Assembly: GCA_951640165.1 (NCBI GenBank) | Contig: OX621241.1 | Location: 444,001 to 508,000, forward strand | Length of the DNA: 64,000 bases | Reading direction: 5' to 3' | Source: Pseudoips prasinana | Lineage: Eukaryota; Arthropoda; Insecta; Lepidoptera; Nolidae | In this document: positions 42,831 to 54,768 of the stretch, in pieces | Layout of the letters: every line of letters begins with the position of its first letter | How positions within the stretch are numbered: the stretch's first letter is position 1 | The notes under the pieces: generated by a model | Databases searched by the model: none | The model's input: only the letters and a program-made list of their open reading frames with translations | Told to the model about the DNA's origin: nothing | Position numbers and translations under genes: made by a program

Positions 42831-44602
42831 TGATGGGCGTTATGTAGGCTAATGCACGCACAGAACCGTTGTCATCTAATGAATCAAAAAAAATTGTGAG
42901 ATAATAAACAATAACATTAAATTTCACTCAAGCAATTAGAATAACCTCTTGCTAGATGAGAAAACGGTGGGTACATCCGCGTACATTTACAAAATTAACA
43001 AGTCACACGAAGTCAACCAGAGGCAACGACTGTATGAAAAAATAAAATATTATGAGTACCCCAACAGCAGTTCGACCAGTTACCGCAAGCAGCACCCGTT
43101 CACGAGTATGACGTGAGGGCCAGCCATCGCCGCCTATATATTTGTAAAGTACCCCTCGACACAGCGACTAAGGAGGAGAGGTTTAAAAAAATTGTTTTCT
43201 AATCGGCTATTTGAATAAAAAAGCGGGTAAAATAAAATACAACAAAACCCAGCACATTATGCTTTAGATGATCCAAAGATGCGATTACCGATAAGGCTAC
43301 GCGGCATTTATTATTTAAATGTATCTATTCACAATGAGGGCTACCGCGTATCAATTTGCCGCTAGAGGCGCTAGCATCGCGGCAGGTCTACAAAACGTCA
43401 AAATACACTGTTTTTGTTCGGGTTACGCTGTTAATTAATAAAAACTGCGATTATAACTAAACATTTTGGTTTAATACTAAATAAATTACAAAATGAGTAA
43501 CAGCTCGATGACTGTAATAAATATTTGATAAAATATTTAAAATCCTGTTAAAGTGTTTCATAAATAACATGCCGCAGTGTTGTGCGGGGACAGCACAAGG
43601 AGACTCGAGACTCTTCCATCGTTCCATCTCCTGATTTTATTTAACACCAGTACAACTAATTTGCAAATATTTATTGTATGCAAATGGAGAATTTGTAATT
43701 TCTAAATACACAAACATGCAAGATTGCAAATTTGCATGTTTGCATATTTTTATGCATCTATTAAATCAAAAAATACTTTTTATACAAATTCAGTTTTCAA
43801 GCTATAACACGTGTTGTTACTGCCATCTATGTATTACATCAATAACTACGGTGAACGCAGCATACTATGAATAACGCGGGCGTCGGGTACATACGTTCGA
43901 CAACCAAGCGTAGAATAGTTTCATAACCAATGCTAGAGGTGGCGCTTTTACAAACCACCCGTGTGGTAAAAATAATCGTAAATAATTTTGTAAATAGACA
44001 GAGGCTTATCAGGTCACATCATCGTCATCGCTATTAAAATTATATTTTCATGCAATGATTGCATAGTTGTATATTTGATATACTGTTATTGTATAAAATA
44101 AGCTAAGTACACCAACTTGAAACTGTGGTAATTCTACAATCCATGATTGCTTGGGTGCTTATGTCACAATTGCACAGATCTGAATAATATGCCTTTTTTA
44201 TTTGATCCAGCTTCGAGAATTTTTTTAAAATTAATTTATGTTAACACATGGACAGTTTTATGGAAAAGGAGTCCTATCTATTATATAGGTACATTTAGTT
44301 TTTGAAATGCTACAATGCTAGTGTCTACTAGATAGTTTACACGCATCGGCTGTTGATCAGCATTTTTATGGAAATACAATACAAAATACAAAAATGTTTT
44401 ATTTTTATCTCCACAAATTACAACGTTTTTTAACAAAAACAGTGTTGACAAACTATAGATAGAGCATAATAATTATGTAACTCGTGGGAGATCTGGAGTC
44501 TAAACTAAGCCGAAGCCTGTATCTTAGCACTCCAGCCCCCCCTCCCCAAAATAGATGCGTACTTAAATATTGTCAACGTACAGTTATATAAACGAGTTTG
44601 AC
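42831..44602. other. No gene seen
   Basis: AT-rich. A short ATG frame at 43571 (MPQCCAG…) stops after about 20 codons and is not supported as a gene. Confidence 0.4.
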
Positions 44603-44659
44603 TCTGTGTGTGTGTTTGTGTGTGTGAGTTGTGTGTGAGTGTGTGTGAGTGTGTGTGTA
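44603..44659. repeat. GT microsatellite
   Basis: Imperfect (GT)n with GAGT interruptions. Confidence 0.9.
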
Positions 44660-44955
44660 TGTTAGGATGTATATCACAATATAACAAAAGTATCCATTAA
44701 TATAATGTTTTATATATTTATTTTATGTATTTATATATAATATATAGTAAGGTTAATAATATAATGACGATATGAATATAATGTTACAATATAAAATTGT
44801 GTTACTATGGAAACGGGCTTATTGGAACGGAACGATGATCTTTTCAGTTTCAGTATAGTAGTAGAAATAATAATACCTAACGCTTCAGTATTTTGGAAAC
44901 TGATTATCTGTATGTGTGTATGTCATCTGTTAATCTGTACATCGTTCGTCGTTAT

Positions 44956-44993
44956 CGTTATACTTTACAAAGTAAGCTTTGTAAAGTATAACG
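44956..44993. repeat. Perfect 17-bp hairpin, 4-nt loop
   Basis: CGTTATACTTTACAAAG at 44956-44972 is followed by TAAG and its exact reverse complement to 44993. The outer flanks CGTTCGTCG and CGATGAACG pair further with an offset. Confidence 0.9.
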
Positions 44994-45271
44994 ATGAACG
45001 GTCCAGTTTATTTTTATACTTACATACAGTCGTGAAACCGTCGAAAAGCTGTCATAAATAACGCCTCAAAAGCCTTGTTTGACCATTGATTAGGTTGAAC
45101 TATGGAGTGTTATCTCGTTGTTTTACGTCGGAGATAAATAAAACCATATTCGAAGTAACAGGCGCCAGACGGCCTTGAACTTCTTACTTAGCTTCCCGCT
45201 TACAGCAAAATGCAGGAGGGAGTCCTATCAATTAGCATTTAAAGTTATTTATCTCTGTTACCGCCACTGCC

Positions 45272-45314
45272 AAACAAACACTAATACAATATAGAATTGT
45301 ATTAGTGTTTGTTT
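45272..45314. repeat. Perfect 19-bp hairpin, 5-nt loop
   Basis: Arms 45272-45290 and 45296-45314 (AAACAAACACTAATACAAT) are exact reverse complements around ATAGA. Confidence 0.9.
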
Positions 45315-45736
45315 CAAACGGAATTATATTTTCAACATAACATTATGATATTGTAACGGTACAAACTAAATGATTCCAACTACAGTGCCTATGCGCGCTT
45401 GAAATGGTTGGACCGATAACTAACTCTTTTCCGTTATTTTAAACACATTTTATAAAGATTATATTATATTACAATCGTAGGTAATAATTTAGGAAATAAA
45501 ATTCAGATTAATGACAACAAAAATCACGATCGAATTTTCATTTGATTAATGTCGTTATTTTCTTTCTAATATAATAGATGGCGCTATGTGCACAGATATC
45601 ACTTGACAGCTAGTGTTTTTTAAATAAATTCTTAAGTCATCTAATAATTACCAGTAGGTACCTATAGTTATTTTTAAAGGGGTTGGGCTTTTTGTTCTGC
45701 GCCTGGGTCATATTTATAAATTATTTATAATTTACA

Positions 45737-45809
45737 AAACCGCGACACAAAACAAATAATCATGATCATCACACAGATGATCATGATTATTTGTTTTGTG
45801 TCGCGGTTT
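45737..45809. repeat. Perfect 34-bp hairpin inside a SINE, 5-nt loop
   Basis: Arms 45737-45770 and 45776-45809 are exact reverse complements around ACACA, built from SINE body sequence. Confidence 0.95.
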
Positions 45810-45848
45810 AATTAATCTATAATAATGTATGTATTTCGAAATATAATG

Positions 45849-45894
45849 CTGGGTGTAATTTATATATGTAATGTAATTTATAAATTACACCCAG
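45849..45894. repeat. Perfect 16-bp inverted repeat inside the same SINE
   Basis: CTGGGTGTAATTTATA at 45849-45864 pairs exactly with 45879-45894 across a 14-nt loop. Confidence 0.9.
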
Positions 45895-46022
45895 ACACAG
45901 CACAAATAATCGTGTATATATTGAAAAATAAATAAGTATTTTTATCAACTGTCTGGTTGCCATAGTACAGGGTCTGCCTTGTTTGGGATCAGATGGCAGT
46001 ATGTTACATGTCCCAAGATAAT

Positions 46023-46440
46023 GTAAATTATTGTTTATAAATAAGTCACTGTACAAACACAAAGTACTGTAATTATAGACTTAATATGGAAATAAACAAT
46101 AAAAGTATTTAGCCCTTTATTTGCCTCTGCACACAACAGGCCTGTTTTGTCGTACAACAATTTCGAGGATGGGTATTCAGGTCGATTTGGCGCGGTTGTA
46201 CTGACTGATGTTCCAAATTGCCTATCATTTGCGAACATTAGGTACCTATCGCACGCTCGGCGGTGCATGCCGCGGCCGCGGGTAATGGATGGGGGGCTCC
46301 ATTACGTGTCATGTCCTACTCACTGAGTGGAGACGATAATATTGTAACTTCGGAATACCGTAACGACTCATTTTTAGCTTGCTTTTATAAAAGCATAAAT
46401 AGCCAAAGACTAATGGAAAAAGTTGCACTCGGAGTTTGCA
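46023..46440. other. No gene seen
   Basis: Short GC-rich word CCGCGGCCGCGGG near 46270. No frame or repeat is supported. Confidence 0.4.
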
Positions 46441-46597
46441 TGCGCAGATCAAAGTAACCGTCATAGCCCGAAGAATTGCCAAGCTGAAGTGGCAATGGGC
46501 ATATAATTATGTAGTTCGTGAGCATCGGCGGCTAGAGCAGAAATGTTCTCGAGTGGCGACCACCAACCGGAAGTCGCGGCGTGGGTACGTCTCCATA
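46441..46597 (+). mobile_element. RTE-like LINE C-terminal fragment
   Basis: Encodes RRIAKLKWQWAYNYVVREHR then CSRVATTNRKSRRG, a decayed version of the KLKWQWAGHIARR segment at 10158-10490. It ends before the GRPPTRW motif. Confidence 0.6.
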
Positions 46598-46921
46598 GTG
46601 TTAAAGTTGTCAGTGTAAGAGAGTTTCATGCACCTTCATCATTGGCTAAGCTTTCATAAAAAAATTGCACAATATTATGATATTAAATCAGTCCATAATT
46701 TTAATCAATAGTGTCAAGCTTACTTAACAACTAACTTATATTAATGTGAGCAATTTGAAGTTGGTTTTCTTTTTAAATAATTTACGTTACATTGCCGTGA
46801 ATACGCGTTCAATATGTCTCCAACTTGGGTTTTATTTAGGTACATATATATTGAAAAATATATATATGCAAAAAAAGTTTCATTCATTATTAATATATAG
46901 CTCTTGTATAGCAAAATGGTA

Positions 46922-47133
46922 CAGTCAACAGCAAAAGTAGATGATCAAAGTCGGATATTCAATACTAATTATCATAAATTGCGACAAAATAGTGTGGTGG
47001 TGAAGAGTATCTAGTTGAAGGTGTGCGTGAGTGTTAAGTGTAAAAAATATTAACTAGTGAAAACTGCCGCCCAATAGCATCATAAACTCAAAACTCAGGT
47101 CCGATTTTGATCATCTACTTATGCTGTTGACTG
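46922..47133. mobile_element. 212-bp MITE, TA target, hit by a LINE
   Basis: Terminal inverted repeats of about 28 bp: CAGTCAACAGCAAAAGTAGA on the left, and TCTACTTATGCTGTTGACTG on the right. TA lies at 46920-46921 and 47134-47135. The LINE at 47140 inserted right at its right terminus, so its target duplication includes the MITE end. Confidence 0.8.
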
Positions 47134-48865
47134 TACAAAGCTGTTTTCGATGCAAGTGATGAATGCACAGAAATTTTTACACCATTCGCACCACTCGATA
47201 GAACTTCGAAGCACGAGCTCAAATTAGCTCTTAGACGCTTGAAAAACAGCATAGCCCCCGGACCTGACGGCATCAAAGCTGACATACTCAAACTAGGCGG
47301 CGACACCATTATTGCCATATTCAAAAGAATTATGGACTACGTACTCGAGACGGGTTATTTCCCTAAACGATGGAAGAGCAGTACGTGTATTTTTTTGCAT
47401 AAGGTTGGTAAAGATCACAGTGATCCTAAATCGTATAGACCCATCAGCCTACTGAACATCATGGGCAAATGGGCCGAGAGAATAATACTCAACCGCATCG
47501 AGACAGAGTTAAGCGAAATAATACCGAGCCACCAGCATGGGTTCACGAGAAACAGAGGCACCGCCACTCAAATCCTTCGTACAGGTAAATACACTACGGG
47601 TAGGGTCATAGCGTCGCCATGATATCGACTGACCTCAGCAAAGCCTTTGATTCAATAAATCATAAAGGGCTCTGTCGAAAACTGATCGACGCTGGAGCAC
47701 GTAATAACATCGTAAAGATCATCGAAAACTATTTGAGCAACAGGACAACAAGAGGTAGCTTCAGAACCACTTTAGGATCAGCGCAGCATGTGCCCCAGGG
47801 ATCGATACTCGGTCCGGCGATCTTCAACCTCTATGTAGCTGACCTACCAAAGGAAAGAATAGCAGGTCAGATGCTGTCACAGTACGCCGACGACCTATGT
47901 ATACTGAATGCAGCCGAAAGACCGGATCACGCTACGCGCCGTGCAGAATGGGCCGCAATCGACATAATAGACTACTACAAAAAATGGGGTCTCAAATGCA
48001 ATGTTGATAAAACAGAATGTATAATGTTCACACACAAGAGACCAATCGCATTCAAACAAGAAATAAAATACCTCGGAGTTTGGCTGGATAAAAGGCTTAC
48101 GATGAATAAGCATGCCAAGGAAAACATTGAAAAGGCCAAGAGAGTCAGAGGAGCGTTGCACTCAATCATCGGCTATCGTTCCAAGCTAAGCATCGACATC
48201 AAGCTGCTTGTTATTCAAGCACGCTTACTGCCAGTGATGGACTACGGAGTAGTACAACTGTCATCGAGGTACAGCAAAACCAACCTGCTCAAGCTTGAGA
48301 GGCAGTATAAAATGGCGTTAAAGAGCGCCGCAAAGCTACCCAGACGCACTGACACATATCTTCTCTGGGAAATGTTGCAATAAGACCCGTGGCACATTCG
48401 TGCACATTATCTCCAAGGCGACATGATAGAACGTCTCAAATCTCTGTCGATTGAGGGGTTACAAGAACAAGGGCCGGCGTACACGCGGTATGGACAACAT
48501 AACCCCTTCCTTTTCGCAACTAGAGTAGGCGAAATTAAGTACATCAATAAAAAAGATAGGGACAAGCCGCTCTTTAAATCACTGGCCCCCTTCCAACAGC
48601 GTAGGCTCTGACTTAAGAGTCACGCAGTAAAGTAATAAGCGGCTTGCCGCTGGGGCTAATCCCCACTGCTTTATCGTTTTCCTTACTTTAATTATATAAT
48701 CACTAGCAATAAAGGAAACGACTAGGATAGGTTTCAAAAGCTCCTACTTTAAGGACAAAATGAAACACGCCATTGTAAAATGAGATTTTTAAGTGACATG
48801 TAACATAAAAACTAGTGAAATAAACAATATTCTGATTCCGGTTCTGATTCTGTTGACTGTACAAA
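47124..48865 (+). mobile_element. Jockey-type LINE with 16-bp target duplication
   Basis: CTGTTGACTGTACAAA occurs exactly at 47124-47139 and 48850-48865. Between them (47140-48849) lies a 5'-truncated LINE: partial ORF2, a 3' UTR from 48612, and the terminus ACAATATTCTGATTCC with short repeats of CTGATT type. The perfect duplication marks a complete insertion event. Confidence 0.9.
47140..48611 (+). pseudogene. Jockey-like reverse transcriptase, truncated, broken
   Basis: Partial polymerase starting at AVFDASDECTEIFTPF with no ATG, because the element is 5'-truncated. The first frame runs to 47622 with LKNSIAPGPDGIKADILKLG, KSYRPISLLNIMGKWAERI and QHGFTRNRGTATQIL. A frameshift at about 47600-47625 moves to the frame starting MISTDLSKAFDSINHKGL. 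That frame contains HVPQGSILGPAIFNLYVADL and QYADDLCIL (YADD at 47883-47894), and the thumb KYLGVWLDKRLTMNKHAKE. A TAA at 48381-48383 interrupts it, and the same frame continues DPWHIRAHYLQGDMIERLKS to the stop at 48611. The closest group I recall is the Jockey clade. One frameshift and one nonsense change make it non-functional. Confidence 0.85.
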
Positions 48866-50770
48866 AACATGTAAGCACATAACTATCTAATTCCTATTCG
48901 CTTCTCGCGTCTCGGACGGAACAGAAAAACAAATATCGTTCGTTTCTCGTGCTACACGTCTATATTTACTCGCAACTTGTCAAAGCCAACTAAACAAAAG
49001 AGAAGTTTGTAAGACGCAAATGTGACATATATTACGACAAAACACTCTTTCTTATTAGGAGAAGATGGGTTGTTTCATTTGAATAAGAAGGCAATTTTTC
49101 TCACTTGGAAACACAAGTTGTTCAAGGAAAGTGATCAGAATTGATTAGGATTGTAAAGGTATGTTTTATTTGTGGTTCTTTCTGATTATGTACACATGTT
49201 CATAACGGAACAGAAAAAAGTTATTCAGAAACTTCTCAGATCTTTCTTTCCGAAAAAATCTTATATTCACATGACATGACAACATGACATTTACAAACAT
49301 ACTGATTGAGTATATAGCAGCAGTATATACTCAATCAGTCTCGTGATGCAGGGAGAAAGATGACATAACCAGATATAGCAGCGATAGGTCAGGCGCAGTT
49401 TCAGCACTATCAAGCGCAGAAATGTAAAACCACGTATTACAATTCCAGAATCCAGAAGGTTCTACTTTTTGTTATGAACTTGGAATCGGTACCAAAATAC
49501 GAAAGGTTTATATCTACAACTTGATTAAAAAGTACGATAATAAGCATATATTTCCCATAAAAATTGTAATATAAAGTTTGTTATATACAAACTGAAAAAG
49601 ATTGTGACTTGACGTTGATAATCTTCTATAAAAAATGCTGTAAGGTCGACACACTCACATGAGTTTAATTTATTTAATACTTGGAAAAGTTATCCGATTA
49701 TTCAAACATTATTAAACTCGATGGTAAACACTCTAGCAGTCAATAACTCCTCTTCTTCCCCCTTTGTTAGGTACAGTTCGCTAAAGTTCAATATATTACG
49801 CGGGAAATATATTATATGATAGCCAATCATCTTTTGACCAACCATCATCGACGACAACTGGGGTTTACACAGGTGTTTGTTTTTTTCTATTCCCATTTCT
49901 TCTGAGTCAGGCTCCGAGGCCAATCTGTAGCGCTCAGCCAACAGAATAATTAATCGGGGGCTGAGATCAGACCTCAAAACCTATGGGGTCGTAGGGAATC
50001 AAACACTTAGTTTAACCATCTAGGTTGCTGATACTGGATGATTATCACAGTTGTCAGATTCTATTAAGCTTCTTATTAATTGTAACGATTTTCATACGAG
50101 TAGATGTTGTCATTGGCGTATGTGAGTATATGAGATGTATGTATATCATATCTTACCAATATAAAAGCAGAAACTGACTGAGTGATCGATCAACGCACAG
50201 CTGAAACTTTGAAATTTCGCACAAAATTTCTAAAGTGACGTAGGTGAGCACTAAGAAAAGATTTCTGAAAATTCAACACATAGGGGGGTGACAAGGGTTT
50301 GCAAGGTTTGTATGGAAATAAGTGTTTTTTTGGACTGATCAACATCAAAATTGGCATTTATTATTCATGTGATTATGTTGGAATACTAAGATTTACCCCG
50401 TAAGGGGTAGAAGTATGGGTTGAAAGTTAATAAGAAACTTAATGAAATGTAAAAATGTTGTCGTGGGCAAAAGCTAGTATCATATATACTAGCTTTACCT
50501 GTAAGTATAAGTCTACCCGTAGAACTACCACAAATGTTGTATTGTAGATTAATTGAACAGCTATAGTCACAGGATATATTTTGTCTTTGTTGACTGTATG
50601 TAAGCTCTTACACATGTTATAATTTAGTGCCTCCTCAAGATGGATGGGGCGCCTGACAACTTCAAGGCTTTGCCGATTTGTTTCCGTTCATGTGTTCGAA
50701 AGTTACTTGAACGATTCAATGAATAGACACATGAATTATAAATAAAACAAACTAGATAATATGCAATATT
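48866..50770. other. No gene seen; one hairpin
   Basis: AT-rich. The 91-codon minus frame at 49702-49977 has no recognised motif. GGGGTCGTAGGGAATCAAAC near 49985 may be a tRNA-SINE remnant. Confidence 0.35.
49301..49339. repeat. Perfect 16-bp hairpin, 7-nt loop
   Basis: ACTGATTGAGTATATA at 49301-49316 pairs exactly with 49324-49339 around GCAGCAG. Confidence 0.9.
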
Positions 50771-51029
50771 TGACTGCTCTGTTGCTCTAGTGGTTAGTGA
50801 GTGACCCTAACAGCTATGCCGAAACTTGTGGGGTCGATTCCCACCCAAGACAAATTGTGCGATGATCACGATGTGTAACGCCTTGTGTCTTCGTTTAATT
50901 AATCTATAACATGTATGTATTTAGAAATATATAAATAAGTTTATCAGTTGTCTGGTTGCCATAGTACAGGCTCTGCCTAGTCTGGCGTCAGATGGCAGTG
51001 TGTTAGTTATCACAAGATATTAAAAAAAG
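50771..51029 (+). mobile_element. tRNA-derived SINE, GTTGCTCTAGTGGTTAG type
   Basis: Head TGTTGCTCTAGTGGTTAGTG, B box GGGGTCGATTCCCACCC, then GTGCGATGATCACGATG, CTTCGTTTAATTAATCTATA, 3' core GTTGCCATAGTACAGGCTCT and an A-rich end. The body is shared with the TTGGCAAATGC type but the head differs. Confidence 0.8.
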
Positions 51030-51272
51030 AATATCATTGCATTTGCATAACTAACGTCCTTTTCATACTCATATATAACTTTTATGTGCGTGTAGAAGGA
51101 CGTTTCCCCACTACCAATTTTCTTTATTAGCACCGTCATTAATATTTAGAGAAATAAGCACCACGGCAACAATATCAGGCCGACCAATTACGAGAAATGC
51201 GCAATTTTCCGAACATGCCAGATACACGGCAATACTGGGATAGTTGGAACAACATTCTGCGCTATCTAGGTA
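51030..51272. other. No gene seen
   Basis: Unassigned AT-rich sequence between a SINE and a MITE. Confidence 0.35.
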
Positions 51273-51393
51273 CACACGGCTACACATTTAGCTACGCATT
51301 TCCAGTATAAGCTGATCTCGAGTTGAATAGGATTTCCATACAATGACAGGTCAAATTATATTGGAAATGTATAGCTTGATATGTAGCCGTGTG
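51273..51393. mobile_element. 121-bp MITE, TA target
   Basis: Termini CACACGGCTACACATTTAGC and (complement) CACACGGCTACATATCAAGC, with TA at 51271-51272 and 51394-51395. The interior CCAGTATAAGCTGATCTCG is shared with 62960-63072. Confidence 0.8.
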
Positions 51394-51874
51394 TACTATA
51401 TAGTACAATGCAATATCCAAAAAACGTTGCGTGGTTGTACGAAACCTTGTCTCTTAAGGCGTAAAATTAATTAATTGTTGAATATTTTAGCATTATTCTA
51501 GGGTTTTCCGATTCATTTGACTACGTAGCTGTAGCAAGTGTGTCTATTACGATCTCAGTATGTTGATAATACACTGAACAAAACATAACTACCGTGGAGC
51601 ACTTGCACAAATGCGTGAGAACGTAAATGCTAAACGGTCAACTATGGGCATCGCCATGTTGGCCGCCATATTGCGACATGCGATAGATAGATGGACGAAA
51701 AAAATTAAGTGATGGAGAAAAAAATGTTTCACTTTAAAAGTTGTATATTCAAATCAGAAATAAATAATGCCTTGTTTTCATAGGTTGAACGGTGACATTA
51801 AAGAGCAATTTACTAATACCTACCACTTAATTTGACTTTATTTTTATGTTAACAGTTCAATTCAATATATTATA
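51394..51874. other. No gene seen
   Basis: AT-rich. GGCCGCCATATTGCGACATG near 51662 stands out in composition only. Confidence 0.35.
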
Positions 51875-52252
51875 CAACGTGTAACAGAAAGAGTGAACGT
51901 AACTTAGGGGGCATATACGGTCTCCTTAAGCCTACCTATACACAAAATCTCATACCGAAATACCATCATTTTAACCTTGATCGTAAAATAAGATACCATT
52001 CAATATATCGACAAGTATTTTTATCGATATAACGAACATCCATTCTAACACAGCACAGCTGATTCCAGTTCAGTTTTGCTAGTGTTGTTCATAATGTCGG
52101 TAATCTTACTTCTTGATTTAGGTTGTCGATAGAAAAATAAATTTCTAGTTGAATAAAAAATGATTATTTCTGTTTGAAGTTTCGTCCATAGGTAGCCGTC
52201 CTGATACCCTATAACCCCCTTAAGTTACGTTCACACTTTCTGTTACACGTTG
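51875..52252. mobile_element. 378-bp element with ~40-bp terminal inverted repeats
   Basis: Left end CAACGTGTAACAGAAAGAGT then GAACGTAACTTAGGGGG. The right end is its complement with a few differences. TATA stands at the left end and TATA at the right end (51871-51874, 52253-52256), so the target duplication is TA or TATA. Non-coding interior. Confidence 0.75.
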
Positions 52253-53099
52253 TATACAGTTCAATATATTCAATCGCAATTATGTAAATGTAGCCAACGG
52301 ACTTTAGTTAAGTACATAAATATTTAACCAATGTCTACCTTATACAAAATAGGCTGACCAATGTAATAGCTTATCCAGTCGCGTGCTCCTAAGTGACTTT
52401 TGTCCCTTTTTTTGTTTTGACCGTTGAGTTTTTAGTTCAGTATGATGCATCGGAGCAATCTAGTTGTTTCTTTCTATCGCGTTACGTTTCTTATATTTTT
52501 CTCTTTTCTACTCGAATCTTAATACATTCCTTCATGCAAGAAATACGACAAAAGTTCCACAATAGTTCATTCGGCTTGAATAAAAATGTCAAATGTCAGT
52601 CGTTGATTCTCGCGCGTAAGTGAGGTTAATCTTACGCCTGTAAATTAATAGTTTTGAAGTAAGAATAATGTTTTTTTTTTATTTTATAGTGTGTAAATAG
52701 AGCCATTCCACCATTAAAAGTCATAAAATATATATGTTATCGATTTACTTTTTTAAATAATCGACTTTCAAAAAACCTTTTTTTTTTTTTTTTTTCAACT
52801 TTAGTCAATGTTTGGCCCTTATTATAATAAATTAGAAACGAAATATCAACAAACATTCATTACGACTTGAAAGAGTCATTCATAAGCATCAATAAAAACA
52901 ACACTTGTGTCGACCCATGTCGACTACACCTCAACAATAAAATTGTTTATTGAGCGCGCCCATTTATCCCTGACCTAGGAGCACTTGACGCGTTTTTTTA
53001 ATCGGCGCCTGAACACGCGAGCGGTTATAAGACTGCATTTAACTACCTGTAACTTTTCTGTGGAATACATGATAGTAAATAAAAAGAAAAAAATTAAAT
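52253..53099. other. No gene seen
   Basis: Poly-T runs at 52671-52680 and 52779-52795. AT-rich. A 76-codon frame at 52393-52623 has no motif. Confidence 0.4.
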
Positions 53100-53230
53100 G
53101 AATTTGCTACACAGCTTGTTCCGCCGCTCGCATCTTGTTCGGTGGAGCAGCGAGAGCTTTGTGGCTTACTCCTTCGGCTATACCTGTAACCATCATCACC
53201 CGTATTAGCATTGAAAACTGGGTCTCCATA
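53100..53230 (-). mobile_element. Repeat encoding a VTGIAEG peptide
   Basis: The minus strand encodes METQFSMLIRVMMVTGIAEG then VSHKALAAPPNK. The copy at 62457-62605 encodes QFSLAIRVLRVTGIAERIEP. DNA identity is clear (ATACGGGTG, GTTACAGG, ATAGCCGAA) and both end in CTAGCAAATTCATTT or a close variant. Parent element unknown. Confidence 0.55.
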
Positions 53231-54365
53231 TTAAACGGCATTGATTCTTGAAAGCATTGAAACATTGAACTGAAATGACCAGTTTTCGCGAGCGACAATT
53301 CAAAATGTTCAGCACAGATGTATGACTACTTAGGATATAGTCATTTGACTACTAACCCTTTTAACAGGTAAATTAATTTTTTTACTGTTGTGTCTGAAAC
53401 TGGAATAAGTGCCGCGTATCTTAATGTTTTCAATTTGACCCCTTCATATAAACCAAACATCCACATTGGGACTACTTCTTGTCCCGTCCAGGAGCGAGAA
53501 TTACAATCATCTTGCTGTTTCCCTATTTACAGGTAAGCTCTTATCATCTAAATAATTAAATAACCGTCTGAATTATAGTACCTATTAGACTAAGTAATGA
53601 ATAAAGTCTTTACTTAATATTTATAATTAAATACCAAGTAATGGATATAGTCTCGCCAAAAGTTTTTCGTTAATGTATTTATTATAAAGTTAATAACATT
53701 TTAATTATTCTGTTTAGTGAGGCTTTCAGATATATTTTATGAGAATAATATAGACTGTCTTATGGCGGTGTTTAAAAACAATCAAATACTTACCTTCACC
53801 GAGATACGTCTTAATTAATTATTTACGATGTTATTAAATTATTAAATTAAAATCAATTGACATTTTTTATTATTTCATTATTATTTATAGCACTGAATTT
53901 GACATAGTATTATTAATGGGACCGTGACATCAAATAATTAATTATGACATAATATTCAACAATTAGTAATGAGTTACTTGCTTGCAAAATATTAGAATAC
54001 TTACTTACTGTATAAAAGCCAAACATTTGCACACCAAAACAGAAAGGTAGAATGTAAATGGACCATTTTAATTTAAGACCATACCCTGTAAACTACATTC
54101 TTGCATATAAACGGATTTGTATTTGTATTTGTATTTAGTCTTGATATTTTGTAGGTATAGTATGCGATACATTGATCCGTACACTGTCATTGAATAGTGT
54201 TGTCAGCTGTTTATAAATTATAGCCTATGTGTCCAGGGTCTCAGCTAACTCTATACCAAATTTGATTGAAATCGCTCCAGCCGTTTAGACGTGAAGTAAC
54301 AAACATACACACTCACAAACTTTCTCAAATTAGTGTGATTATTGTTGAAATATTCTTCTTTATAC
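53231..54365. other. No gene; one common arthropod repeat word
   Basis: ATCGCTCCAGCCGTTTAGAC followed by GTGAAGTAACAAACATACAC at 54271-54309 is a word I remember in many decayed arthropod transposons. The rest is AT-rich and unassigned. Confidence 0.45.
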
Positions 54366-54503
54366 AAGGTGGACCGACGATCTTGCAAGGGTCGTGGGAA
54401 GCCATTGGTTGCGGGCAGCGCAGGACTGGCTATTGTGGAGAACTTTGGGGGAAGCCTTTGTCCAGCAGTGGACGTGTTTCGGCTGATATGATGATGATGA
54501 TTC
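54366..54503 (+). mobile_element. RTE-like LINE 3' stub
   Basis: Encodes RWTDDLARVVGSHWLRAAQD then LLWRTLGEAFVQQWTCFG, a stop and a (ATG)n tail. Same family as 10158-10490. Confidence 0.7.
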
Positions 54504-54768
54504 TTCTTTATCGAGAAGTTTCTCTGGTGTCAGAGTTCTTCAAGCCGCCCATTAGGCCTCGGGCATAGTTTAGCAGCAGCGCTCAGAAATAAAACACTTA
54601 CCATAAGCGATCTTGCTCATCTTTAGATTGATCACGCACCCAGCAGGTAACGGCACCCGGCCATGAGAGAAAAGAGTATATTACACCCTACACAAGAAAA
54701 CTTTGCTAGGGAAGTACAGACAGCCAACTGCAGGGACAAGCGTGACACTATTATAATTACGACAAGTT
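54504..54768. other. No gene seen
   Basis: Short unassigned stretch. GTCAGAGTTCTTCAAGCCGC at 54529 is a likely 5S-SINE 3' remnant. Confidence 0.35.

Larger units (their letters stand above)
45690..46022 (+). mobile_element. Rearranged tRNA-SINE body with internal foldbacks
   Basis: SINE segments occur in alternating orientation. TTTGTTCTGCGCCTGGGTC is plus, 45737-45770 is minus, 45776-45848 is plus, 45849-45864 is plus, 45879-45920 is minus, and TTATCAACTGTCTGGTTGCC onward is plus. The 3' core CCATAGTACAGGGTCTGCC and the end are normal. Confidence 0.75.

Noticed and set aside
43571..43632. Short frame MPQCCAGTAQGDSRLFHRSIS resembling the start of a THAP zinc finger
   Set aside because: It stops after about 20 codons and lacks the second Cys-x2-His pair.
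49702..49977. 91-codon minus-strand frame
   Set aside because: No domain, no homologous copy in the window, no transcript signals. Length is within chance for one frame.
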